Assembly (NCBI GenBank): GCA_016795325.1
Contig: JAEUHY010000060.1
Coordinates: forward strand, 1 to 64,000
Reading direction: 5' to 3'
DNA length: 64,000 nt
Source: Planctomycetota bacterium
Lineage (GTDB): Bacteria; Planctomycetota; UBA1135; GCA-002686595
The translations under genes and the position numbers were made by a program. Shown here in pieces: positions 37,092-45,454 of the stretch (its first letter is position 1; every line of letters begins with the position of its first letter). The notes under the pieces were generated by a model. That model ran no database searches and was not told the DNA's origin. It worked only from the letters and a program-made list of their open reading frames with translations.

Positions 37092-38270
37092 GTGAAGCGC
37101 GCGCTCGCATTCGCCGCCGCCGCGGCGCTCGCCGGCGTGCTCGTGTGGAAGCTGTGGCCGCAGCGCGCTCCACAGAGCCCTGTTCCGCAGGCGCCAACCG
37201 CTGACGCCGAAGTGCCGACGCGTGGTGCGGAGCGCCGCGAAGTTGTGCCGAGTGCGCCTGCGGCGAACGTGCGCCGCGCCACGGCGCAGGCGCCGCCCAG
37301 CTCGCCCTGGGCTGAGCTCAACAACGAGGCGGTCGCGGCGCTCGAGCGCGGCGAACTCGAGCGCGCGGTCGAGTTGTTCGAGCAGTGCCACGCGGGCGCG
37401 AGTGACGAGCGCGTGTTCGCTCGCAACCTGGCCGAAGCGTTGGCGCGCCTCGCGGTCCGCGACCACGAACTCGAACGGCCCTGCAAGCGCTGCGTCGAGT
37501 TGCTCGAGCGCGCCGTGCAGCTCGCGCCCGAGCGCAGCGATCTGGCGCAGCTGCTCGAGCGCTGGCGCAAGGAACTGGCCACCGAGAGCGAGTTCCACCG
37601 CGTCCAGTCGACGCACTTCGAGCTCGCCTACGAGGTCTGGCGCGAGGGCCTGGTCGACCAGAGCGCCGACCTGCTCGCGGCGCTCGAGCTGCACTACGTC
37701 GAATTGGCGCGGATCTTCGATGTGCGCCCCGGCGAACGCGCGCGCATTCCGGTCTCGCTGTACCGCCCGGCCGAGTTCGCGAACATCACCGGCCTCGCCG
37801 AGTGGGCCGGCGCCTCCTACGACGGAGTCATCCGCGCGCCGGTGGCCGAGGAGCGCGCCCTGGGGGCGACCTTCGACGAGTTGCTGCGCCACGAGTTGAT
37901 CCACGCCTTCGTGCGCGAGGCGGGCGGGCGCGACGTGCCGGGATGGCTGAATGAAGGGCTCGCGCAGTGGTTGCAGCGCGCGCCCGCCGAAGACCTGCGC
38001 CGCGCGCGCAGCGCGTTGCGCGGACAGCCTTGGATCGAGCTCTCCAGCCTGCGCGGTTCGCTCACCAGCCTGCCCGACACGGCCACCGTGACCCGCGCCT
38101 ACGCGCAGTCGCTCGCCTTTTGCGCCTACCTCGACGAGCAGCACGGCCGCGGCGTGTTGCTCGCGCTGGTCGCCGGCTGCAAACGCGGCGAGTCGGTCGA
38201 CGCGACCTTTCAGTCCTGGACGCGGCTGCGGCTCGCCGAAGCCGAGGCGCTGTTCCGCGCCGGGCTCTGA
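37092..38270 (+). CDS. Membrane-anchored TPR and gluzincin-type peptidase protein
   Basis: The 392-residue protein has a membrane anchor (FAAAAALAGVLVWKLW), a linker, a TPR-like helical region (LNNEAVAALERGELERAVELFEQCH, residues about 75-160), then a metallopeptidase domain: LLRHELIHAFVREAGG with HELIH, followed by VPGWLNEGLAQWL giving the third zinc ligand Glu. This is the peptidase-MA-like arrangement. It probably acts in the periplasm. The kinase gene precedes it by 64 bases. Substrate unknown. Confidence 0.82.
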   Translation: MKRALAFAAAAALAGVLVWKLWPQRAPQSPVPQAPTADAEVPTRGAERREVVPSAPAANVRRATAQAPPSSPWAELNNEAVAALERGELERAVELFEQCHAGASDERVFARNLAEALARLAVRDHELERPCKRCVELLERAVQLAPERSDLAQLLERWRKELATESEFHRVQSTHFELAYEVWREGLVDQSADLLAALELHYVELARIFDVRPGERARIPVSLYRPAEFANITGLAEWAGASYDGVIRAPVAEERALGATFDELLRHELIHAFVREAGGRDVPGWLNEGLAQWLQRAPAEDLRRARSALRGQPWIELSSLRGSLTSLPDTATVTRAYAQSLAFCAYLDEQHGRGVLLALVAGCKRGESVDATFQSWTRLRLAEAEALFRAGL

Positions 38271-38296
38271 CCCGCGCGGGGCGAGCTGCAAACAGA

Positions 38297-38329
38297 GCGG
38301 GCGGCGGTGTCAGGAGCACCGTCGCCCGC
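38297..38329. terminator. Terminator-like hairpin after the TPR-peptidase gene
   Basis: GCGGGCGGCGGTG (38297-38309) pairs with CACCGTCGCCCGC (38317-38329), 12 of 13 bases, with a 7-base loop, 26 bases after the stop. There is no T-run. It probably stabilises or ends the kinase-peptidase transcript. Confidence 0.6.
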
Positions 38330-38565
38330 CGGTAGGCGCCGTCGCGGTCAGGATCCACGCGGCGCAGACGTGTTCGAAGCCGAACCCGCCTCGCTCCCCG
38401 AACCTTCTTCGCGGCGCGTTTGCGCCGAGCCGTGTCCGCTCGGGGTGAGGTGCGGCCACGGATCCAAGCCGAGTCGTCCGCAGCGTGCGCGTGCGTCGAC
38501 CTGTGCGCTGACCGGGCTCCTCCAACCGGGCCACGCGCGAGGATCGACGCGCCGTTCGCGCTGCG

Positions 38566-38679
38566 TCAGCTGCGATCGTCGCCGCCGGCGCCGAAGCGGT
38601 AGGAGAGAACGACCAGGGCCGTCTCGACGATCCAGACGCACAGCAGGCTGGCGCCAGTGATCCACAGGACAGTTGCCAT
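38566..38679 (-). CDS. Very small single-pass membrane protein
   Basis: A 37-residue peptide, MATVLWITGASLLCVWIVET followed by ALVVLSYRFGAGGDDRS, that is essentially one membrane helix with a short acidic tail. It starts at ATG 38679, divergent from radC. No Shine-Dalgarno is evident. It would be missed by length cut-offs but has a proper helix and stop; it could also be chance. Confidence 0.35.
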   Translation of the reverse strand: MATVLWITGASLLCVWIVETALVVLSYRFGAGGDDRS

Positions 38680-38925
38680 GTTCGTTCGACTCGCTTGCTT
38701 GCGGGCAGGGGGGACGGTTCTCAGCCAACTTGGGCCATCGGCGCGATTTCCAACCCGCTGCTCCGCTTTCTCTCTGGATTGTTCAGTTTTGCAAAGCGCC
38801 GTCCCCGCTTTGGGAATGCCGCGGGCGGCGGTTTGTGCGTGTGGCGGCCAGGGCTGGATCGCCTTGCGTTCGCGGAATTGCGCTCGAGCGCGCCACCGCG
38901 CGCCACGTCGTTCGTCCGCAGGTTC

Positions 38926-39573
38926 ATGGTCCGTGCAACAGCGCCTGAGCACCGCCGCGGGAGCGTGCCGGTCGACCGCGTGTCCGGCGCCAGCGACCGG
39001 GAGCTGCTCGAACTCGCCGCCGGCGCCGCGTTGGACGAGGGGAAGCTCGGCGCCGAGTTGCTCCAGGCCAGCGACTGGCTGCGGCGCTCACCGGCCGAAC
39101 TGCGCAGCGGGCTGGGGCTGTCGGCGCGGGCGGCGCTGCGGCTCGCCGCGGCGCTCGAGTTGGCGCGGCGCAGCTTGTCTCCGCCGCGCGAGCGGCTGGC
39201 GGCGGTGCGCTGCGCGCGCGACGCCTACGAGCTGTGCGCACCGCTGTTCGTCGGCCTGGAAAACGAGCACTTCCGCGTGCTGACCCTCGATGCCAAGCAC
39301 CGCGTGAAGCAGAACGTGGTCGTGAGCGTCGGCACGCTGAGCAGCTCGATCGTGCATCCGCGCGAGGTGTTCCGACTCGCGGTGCGCACGAGCGCCGCGG
39401 CGCTGGTGTGTGTCCACAACCACCCCAGCGGCGATCCCGAGCCCAGCGCCGAGGACGTGGAGGTCACGCGCCGGCTCGCAGCCGTCGGGCGCACGCTGGG
39501 CATCGGATTGCTCGACCACGTCGTCGTGGGGGAGCAGTCCTTCGTGTCCCTGCGCGAGCGGGTCAGCTGGTGA
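38926..39573 (+). CDS. radC: RadC-family JAB/MPN-domain protein
   Basis: The 215-residue protein has an N-terminal helix-hairpin-helix region (LRRSPAELRSGLGLSARAALRLAAALELARR) and the RadC JAB/MPN domain with the metal site VCVHNHPSGDPEPSAEDVEVT and VVVGEQSFVSL. The start ATG 38926 fits the RadC length; upstream sequence in frame is not conserved-looking. RadC proteins are widespread and often encoded near repair or mobile loci, but no firm activity is known. Confidence 0.9.
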   Translation: MVRATAPEHRRGSVPVDRVSGASDRELLELAAGAALDEGKLGAELLQASDWLRRSPAELRSGLGLSARAALRLAAALELARRSLSPPRERLAAVRCARDAYELCAPLFVGLENEHFRVLTLDAKHRVKQNVVVSVGTLSSSIVHPREVFRLAVRTSAAALVCVHNHPSGDPEPSAEDVEVTRRLAAVGRTLGIGLLDHVVVGEQSFVSLRERVSW

Positions 39574-39785
39574 GGCGCGCGCCAGCGCTCGGGTGCGCAG
39601 GTCTGCGCGACTGGGGGGCGACGCGAGCGTGGCTCGAGAGCGACTCGAGTGTGCGCACTCTCGCTGGCGGCGTCGAACGGGCGCGGCCGTGCTCCGGGGC
39701 TGTCGGAAATCGGGCAGCGCCTGCTTCCGACGTGGGGCCGTCTCACGCTACGCCCCGCTCACCGCCCCGCTGATCTCAGGCGCGG

Positions 39786-40577
39786 TTACGGTTGAAGGGC
39801 GATCGCTGCGGCGCTCTGCGCGGCGAGTTCGGTGCGCAGCACATGGCCCGCCAGCGCCAACTCGGGCAGGCCGCGGGCCGCGAGGGCGGCGCGCTCCTCG
39901 GCGGACCAGCCGCCCTCCGGGCCGACGACCAAGCTCAGCCGCACGTCGGGACGCTGCGCGCGCTGCTCGCGAACCCAGGGCGCGAGGAGGCGTTCGGCAC
40001 GTGGGTCGAGCACGGCGCACGTTCCACTCTCGGCGCCCGATGTGCGCTCGGCGAGCCAGCTCTCCAACTCGAGCGGACCGCCCAGTTCGATGCGCCACAG
40101 GCGGCGCGACTGTTTGCTTGCCTCGCGGACCACACGCTCGAGCCGCTCGCGGCGCGCCGGCGTCCAGTCGCGGCTCCACTCCTGGCTGCGACCACTGACG
40201 AGCGCCGTGACGCGCGCGCAGCCCAGTTGCACCAGCCCGTCGAGCATGTCCTCGCCGACCTGCGGACGCGGCCAGGCGATCGCGAGCTCGATCCACGGCA
40301 CGCGCGCGCCCGCGGCGCCCGCCTCGGCTTCGTGGCGCGCCTCACCGTCGAGGCGCACGCTCACTCCGTGTTTGTCGACCGACTCGACCACGAGCGGCCA
40401 CGCCGTTCCCGAGCCGTCCAGCCCGGCGATGCGCTCACCCGGTCGCGCGCGAAGGACGCGCAGCAGGTGCTGTTCGTCGGCGGGTTCGAGTTGCACCTCC
40501 CCCGACTCGGGCGTCGTCGCCAACCAGAACATGCGACGCGCGCGCCACGCCGACTCCGGTTCCCTGTGCGTCGCCAT
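39786..40577 (-). CDS. rsmE: 16S rRNA (uracil-1498-N3)-methyltransferase
   Basis: It methylates U1498 in the ribosomal decoding region. The 263-residue protein shows the RsmE layout: a PUA-like N-terminal domain (FWLATTPESGEVQLEPADEQHLLRVLRARPGERI), and the SPOUT knot (REASKQSRRLWRIELGGP, LSLVVGPEGGWSAEERAAL, LAGHVLRTELAAQSAAAIAL). ATG 40577 is the start. It is divergent from the FHA gene of the secretion operon. Confidence 0.93.
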   Translation of the reverse strand: MATHREPESAWRARRMFWLATTPESGEVQLEPADEQHLLRVLRARPGERIAGLDGSGTAWPLVVESVDKHGVSVRLDGEARHEAEAGAAGARVPWIELAIAWPRPQVGEDMLDGLVQLGCARVTALVSGRSQEWSRDWTPARRERLERVVREASKQSRRLWRIELGGPLELESWLAERTSGAESGTCAVLDPRAERLLAPWVREQRAQRPDVRLSLVVGPEGGWSAEERAALAARGLPELALAGHVLRTELAAQSAAAIALQP

Positions 40578-40960
40578 GCGCGCGATTGTGGAAGCGCCGC
40601 TGGCGAGCGCAAGGCGCAGCGCCCGCGACGCCAAGTTGCACGCTTCCTCGGATCGGTTTCGCCCGCTACGATTCGCCGACGTCCGAGCGAAGTCGCACGC
40701 TTTTGGTTACTGCCCCTGGGCCCTCGGGTACTTCGGGAGCAGTTTCGGCTGCGACGCGGCGCGCTCGACGCGGCGGAATGGGCTCTGGGGGCGTGCGCTC
40801 GCGTAGCGGCGCGCCGTTGGTCCCTCAAACGCCGGAACGCGGGCCGGGCGGCGAGGTTGCACGCCTCGCGGTCTGCTGCGGCGCCTCTGACGCGATTTGG
40901 CACACCGCTCCGAAGTTCCACTGACCCGGCGCCGCCCCCGGCGCTTCCTCCACGAGCCTC
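40578..40960. other. 383-base divergent intergenic region
   Basis: It must hold the promoters for leftward rsmE and the rightward secretion operon. I could not identify convincing -35/-10 pairs, palindromes or long stems. It contains no credible small gene. Confidence 0.4.
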
Positions 40961-43000
40961 ATGCAATCCCGCTACGCCCTCCGCTTCGACACTGGCGAGC
41001 GCAAGGGTGAGAAGGTCGCCCTGTCCAACGCGGGCGTGACGGTCGGGCGCAAACCCGGCAACAGCGTCCAGTTGCTCGACTCCTCGGTGTCCGGTCGCCA
41101 CGCAGAGTTCGTCCTGGACGGAGCGCGGGTGCTGCTGCGCGACCTGGGTTCCACGAACGGCACCAAAGTGGCGGGCGTGCGCGTGTCCGAGCGCGCGCTC
41201 GAGCACGGCGACCAGATCCTGCTCGGCAACGTCGGGGCCACGTTCCTCGACCTCGACCGGCCCGAACCTGCGGCCGCCGCGCCGCGCGCCGCAGAGCCCG
41301 GCGCCGAGGACGCCGAGAGCGACGAGATCGATCTGGAGGCGCCCGACGTGGCCACGCGGGCCAGCGCGCCGCGCGCCGCAGCGCCCGAGCGTGAATCCTC
41401 GGATGCGGTGCGCACGATCAGCGCCGACAAGGTGGCGCGCTCGAGCAAGCTCTCGTGGGTGGGCCTGGGCGGCATGCTGGCGGCGGCCGGGATCGGCGGC
41501 GGCGGCTGGTGGTGGATCAACTCGCAGCAGGCGAGCACGGGCGCGGCCACGGTCCGCGAAGTCAGCGCCACGCCCGGCAACCTGCTCGGCGCGTCGTTCT
41601 CCTTCGAGGACGTCGCGCTCGACGGCGAGGACTCGCCCTGGAACAACGACGCGGGCGCAGCGGCCGTGTTCAGCGTCGAAGCCGGCTCGCGCTACTCGGG
41701 AGTCGATGGCCTGGGGGCGCTGCTTGCCGGCGGCCAAGCCGCCCTGGCGCGTTCGAAGGCCTTCCCGCTGTCCGGCGCCAAGGGGTTCGCGCTCGCGGCC
41801 CAGGTGCGCACGAACGGCGGCGCCGCGGCGCGCGTCGGTTTGGAGTTCGAGTCGAGCACCGACGCGGCCGCGCGCACGAGCGCCTGGTCCGCGCCGCTCT
41901 CGGGTGCGGACGAGTTCCAGCCGCTGGAGTGGACCTGCGCCGTGCCGGCCGGCTTCGACCGCGTGAGCGTGCTGCTCGCGGCGCGTGCGGGCGCCGGCGA
42001 GGGGCGCGTCGACGTCGACGACGTCGTGCTGCTCAGCCGCGCAGACTCCGCTGGCGCGCTGGCGCTCGACAGCTTCCAGTTCGTGCCGCTCGGCGCGCCG
42101 GCGACGGCGGCCGTGCTGTTCAAGATCGAGCGCACCCTGCTGTCCGACTTGCACGTGCGCGAAGCCGATGGCGAGCGCGCCGCGCTGGCCGTGTCGACGT
42201 CCGACGTGGGTTTCGCGCTGGCGCTCGGCGAGGGCGGCGGCCGCTTGCTGAGCGTGCGCGCCGACGGCGTGCTCACCACCTCGGCGCCCGCGACGCTCGG
42301 CCAGGGCGGCTACCGCACGCACGAGTCGTCCTTCGAGCGCGAGAACGTCACCCGTGTCGTGCTCGGGGCCGGCAAGGACCTCGTCGCGCTGCGCTTCGAA
42401 GCGCCGGTGCGCGTCACCAGCCGCGCGGAAGGCGCCGGCCTGCGGCTCGAGGTTCAACTCGGCGCCGCGCGCGCGCTGAGCGTGCAGACCAGCTTCAAGG
42501 CCGAGCGCGAGGCGGCGCTTTCGCTGGCCCGCGAGGCGCGCGAAGCCGATCGCAAGTCCGAGTACGGCGCGGCCATCGCGCTGTGGAACCGACTGCGCGA
42601 CGAGGCGCCTTTCGACAGCGAACTGCTGGCCGAAGCGGATGCAGCACGCGCGCGACTGGCCGAGTTGGGCCTCGGCGAACTGCGGGCGCTGCGCGCCGAA
42701 CTCGAGCGCGCGCGCTTCTTCCGGCTGGTCGAGCTGTACCGCCAGAGTCGCGCGCAAGCGCAGTCGATCGCGCAGCGCTTCGCGGGCGGCGAAATCGAGG
42801 CCGGCGCGCGCTCGATCGTGGACGAGGTCAGCCGCGAGCTCGAAGTGCTCGAGGCGGACCTGAAGCGCCACGAGCGCGCGCGCCTGCAGAGCATCGCCGC
42901 AGCGTTGGCGGCATCCAACAGCGAGCGGCTGGCGCAGCGCGTTCGCGAAGTTCTCGAACAGCGTTCCGCCGAGGCGGGCGCGCAGGGCGGAGGTCGCTGA
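40961..43000 (+). CDS. FHA-domain membrane protein, first gene of the secretion operon
   Basis: The 679-residue protein has a cytoplasmic N-terminal FHA domain (residues 1-95: VGRKPGNSVQLLDSSVSGRHAEF and LRDLGSTNGTKVAG, the phosphothreonine-binding core), an acidic linker, one membrane helix (about residues 165-190, LGGMLAAAGIGGG), and a large external part of beta-sandwich followed by a long helical C-terminus (about 500-679). It probably links phospho-signalling to the pilus/secretion machine, perhaps reading the kinase at 35978. The stop shares one base with the next start (TGATG). Confidence 0.85.
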   Translation: MQSRYALRFDTGERKGEKVALSNAGVTVGRKPGNSVQLLDSSVSGRHAEFVLDGARVLLRDLGSTNGTKVAGVRVSERALEHGDQILLGNVGATFLDLDRPEPAAAAPRAAEPGAEDAESDEIDLEAPDVATRASAPRAAAPERESSDAVRTISADKVARSSKLSWVGLGGMLAAAGIGGGGWWWINSQQASTGAATVREVSATPGNLLGASFSFEDVALDGEDSPWNNDAGAAAVFSVEAGSRYSGVDGLGALLAGGQAALARSKAFPLSGAKGFALAAQVRTNGGAAARVGLEFESSTDAAARTSAWSAPLSGADEFQPLEWTCAVPAGFDRVSVLLAARAGAGEGRVDVDDVVLLSRADSAGALALDSFQFVPLGAPATAAVLFKIERTLLSDLHVREADGERAALAVSTSDVGFALALGEGGGRLLSVRADGVLTTSAPATLGQGGYRTHESSFERENVTRVVLGAGKDLVALRFEAPVRVTSRAEGAGLRLEVQLGAARALSVQTSFKAEREAALSLAREAREADRKSEYGAAIALWNRLRDEAPFDSELLAEADAARARLAELGLGELRALRAELERARFFRLVELYRQSRAQAQSIAQRFAGGEIEAGARSIVDEVSRELEVLEADLKRHERARLQSIAAALAASNSERLAQRVREVLEQRSAEAGAQGGGR

Positions 43001-44646
43001 TGGCGCGCGTTGCAACTGGAGTCGACATCGGTTCGCGCACGAACAAGTACGTGCGCGGCCAGTACAAGGGCGGCAAGTTCGTGCTCAGCGACTTCGCGGT
43101 CGCGCCGCACTCGTCGGGCTCGATCGCGCAGGCCTGGAGTTCCGCCGAGGCGGGCTTCAAGCTCGGACTCGCGCGCGTCGGGTTGACCGGTCGCGATGTG
43201 AACATGCGCTACACGCGCGTGCCGCGCGTGCCCGACTGGCAGCTGCGCAAGCTGATGCGCTTCGAGGTGGAAGAGGTCGGTGGTTCGTCCGGCGCCGCCG
43301 TCGCCTCCGACTTCAACCTGCTGCCGGCGATGCCGGAGATCGAGGACGAGGACATCGTGCTGCTCGCGCTGGCGCGCGAGTCGCTCCTCGAAGAACACCA
43401 GACCGGACTCGCCGGCGCGGGCGGCACGCTCGACGCCTTCAGTCCGTGCGCCGTCGCGCTCTACAACGCTTGGACGCACTTCGGCGTGGTCGAAGACGAG
43501 ACCGTGCTGATCGCGAACATCGGGCACGAGAACCTCGACGTGATCCTGGTGCGCGGACCCGACCTGCTCTTCGCGCGCAACCTGACCGGCGGAGGTCGGT
43601 TGTTCGACGACGCGATCGCCGAGCGCTTCGGCGTCTCGGCGCAGCGCGCCGAGGAGCTCAAGATCGACCTGGCGACGCTCGAGCCCGGCGCGCGCCACCG
43701 CAGCGCCGATCAGGAGAAGGCCAGTCGCGCTGCGCTCGCCGCAGGCGGCCAATTGCTGTCGCTGCTGCAGTCGACGGTGATGTTCTGCAAGTCGCAGGTG
43801 AAGATCTCCAACCTGCGCGTCGACCGCGTGCTGCTGTGCGGCGGCGGCGCTGCGCTCGCCGGTCTGCCCAAGTACCTCTCTTCTGGTTTAGGCGTGCCGG
43901 TCGAGCCGTTCGACGCCTTCCGCGTCGTCGACACCAGCTCGCTCGCGCCCGAAGCCGCGGAAAAGCTCGAGGAATACAAGCTCGAAGCCGTCGTGGCGCT
44001 CGGTCTGGCGACGATGGCCTCCGATCCCGACGCCTACGGCATCGAGATCCTGCCCGCCAAGTTGCGCGCGCGCCGCGAGTTCGTCGGCGGCACGGTTTGG
44101 GCGCTCGCCGCGGGTGTCGCCGCGCTCGCCTTCCTCGGCTGGAGCGCGTACTCGAACAAGACCGCGCTCGACGCCGCCAAGACCGAACTTGCAAGCCTGG
44201 ACTCGCGCTTGCGCCGCGGACGTGAAACTCATCGCAAGACCGAGGAGCACCTCAAGCAGGCCGCCGCGCTCGCCGTCGACGCGTCCAAGTTGCAAGCCGT
44301 CGCCGGCTCGGGCGCGCAGCTCGCATCGCTGGTCGAGCAGATCGAAGCCGAGCTGCCCGACGGCTTCTGGGTTGAGAGCATGGCCAGCGAGTGGCGCTTC
44401 GACGAACAGATGCGCATCAAGCGCGGCGAGGAACGGCCGATGGTGCGCATCAACGGCCGCGCGCGCGAAGGCATCGAATCGATCTCCGCGGCCCTCGACG
44501 GCTACGTCGAGCGCCTGCACAAGCGTTTCCCCAACGCTGCGCTCGCCTGGAGGCCCGGCGCCTCCGGCGACAAGTTCACGCTCGACTTCACGCTTTTCGC
44601 GCCGCCGGCCCCCGCCGACGCAGCGGCCGCTCCCACCGCGCAGTGA
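43000..44646 (+). CDS. GspL-like PilM-PilN fusion (secretion inner-membrane component)
   Basis: The 548-residue protein combines an actin-like PilM domain (ATGVDIGSRTNKYVRG; ETVLIANIGHENLDVILVRG; VLLCGGGAALAGLPKYL), a membrane helix (about 365-386, TVWALAAGVAALAFLGW) and a PilN-like periplasmic coiled coil plus ferredoxin-like domain. This is the architecture of GspL and of separate PilM plus PilN in type IV pili. It bridges the cytoplasmic ATPase to the periplasmic pseudopilus. It is followed by the PilO/GspM-like gene 13 bases on. Confidence 0.88.
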   Translation: MARVATGVDIGSRTNKYVRGQYKGGKFVLSDFAVAPHSSGSIAQAWSSAEAGFKLGLARVGLTGRDVNMRYTRVPRVPDWQLRKLMRFEVEEVGGSSGAAVASDFNLLPAMPEIEDEDIVLLALARESLLEEHQTGLAGAGGTLDAFSPCAVALYNAWTHFGVVEDETVLIANIGHENLDVILVRGPDLLFARNLTGGGRLFDDAIAERFGVSAQRAEELKIDLATLEPGARHRSADQEKASRAALAAGGQLLSLLQSTVMFCKSQVKISNLRVDRVLLCGGGAALAGLPKYLSSGLGVPVEPFDAFRVVDTSSLAPEAAEKLEEYKLEAVVALGLATMASDPDAYGIEILPAKLRARREFVGGTVWALAAGVAALAFLGWSAYSNKTALDAAKTELASLDSRLRRGRETHRKTEEHLKQAAALAVDASKLQAVAGSGAQLASLVEQIEAELPDGFWVESMASEWRFDEQMRIKRGEERPMVRINGRAREGIESISAALDGYVERLHKRFPNAALAWRPGASGDKFTLDFTLFAPPAPADAAAAPTAQ

Positions 44647-44659
44647 CGCCACCGTTCGC

Positions 44660-45454
44660 ATGGACCTGAACAACTACTGGCAAGAGAACAAACGCTTCCT
44701 GACCGCGGTGGGGGTCGGAGCGGCCACCTTCCTGGTCGCGTGGTACGCGATCGACGCGTCGTACGGCGCCGAGCTGCGCACGACGCGCGCCAACAAGACG
44801 CGGCGCGAGTCCGAGCTGCGCCAACCGATGTTCGCCGCCGCGGACCTCGAGCGAGCGCGCGCGCAGCAAGAGGCGCTCTCCGGCGCCTGCCAAACGCTGC
44901 GCGGCGCGATCGAATTCGCGGCGCGCCCCGAGTTCCGCCTCGAGAAGGGCCAGCCGGCGACGAGCCGCTACTTCAGCGTGCTCGAGCGCACGCGCGACGA
45001 GCTCAAGCGGCTCGCGAGCCGCTCGGGACTGGCGCTGCCGCTCGATCTGGGCATGCCGGCGATCGCGCCGACCAAGGACGTCGAACTCCAGCGCTACCTC
45101 GAGGCGCTCGACGCGATCGATCAACTCGTGCGCAGCGCCGCGCGCTGCGGCGCGTCGCGCATCGAACAGTTGCGCGTCAAGCTCGACCCGCGGCTGCTCG
45201 GCGGCAGGCCCTTCAACGACATCGAGAAGACCTTGATCGAGGTGCGCCTGAGCGGGCCGGCGCTGCCGCTCGCCAGGTTGCTGGCCGCGCTCCAGGACAG
45301 CGGTCCGCAAGGCGCGGCGCGCACGTTGCTCGTCGAGCGCTGCGACATCGAGTCCGCGCGCCAGAAGAACGAGCACGTCAAGCTCGAGTTGGTGTTGGCG
45401 GTCGCCCACGTCGGGGCGGTCGGCCTGCTGCCCGAAACGGAGACCGCCCCGTGA
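44660..45454 (+). CDS. PilO/GspM-like inner-membrane protein
   Basis: The 264-residue protein has a short cytoplasmic tip, one N-terminal membrane helix (FLTAVGVGAATFLVAWYAI), a coiled coil (about 35-90) and a C-terminal ferredoxin-like domain (IEKTLIEVRLSGPALPLARLLAALQ... HVKLELVLAVAHV). This matches PilO/GspM, which pairs with PilN/GspL. Its TGA overlaps the GTG of the next gene by 4 nt, so it is co-translated with it. Confidence 0.8.
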   Translation: MDLNNYWQENKRFLTAVGVGAATFLVAWYAIDASYGAELRTTRANKTRRESELRQPMFAAADLERARAQQEALSGACQTLRGAIEFAARPEFRLEKGQPATSRYFSVLERTRDELKRLASRSGLALPLDLGMPAIAPTKDVELQRYLEALDAIDQLVRSAARCGASRIEQLRVKLDPRLLGGRPFNDIEKTLIEVRLSGPALPLARLLAALQDSGPQGAARTLLVERCDIESARQKNEHVKLELVLAVAHVGAVGLLPETETAP

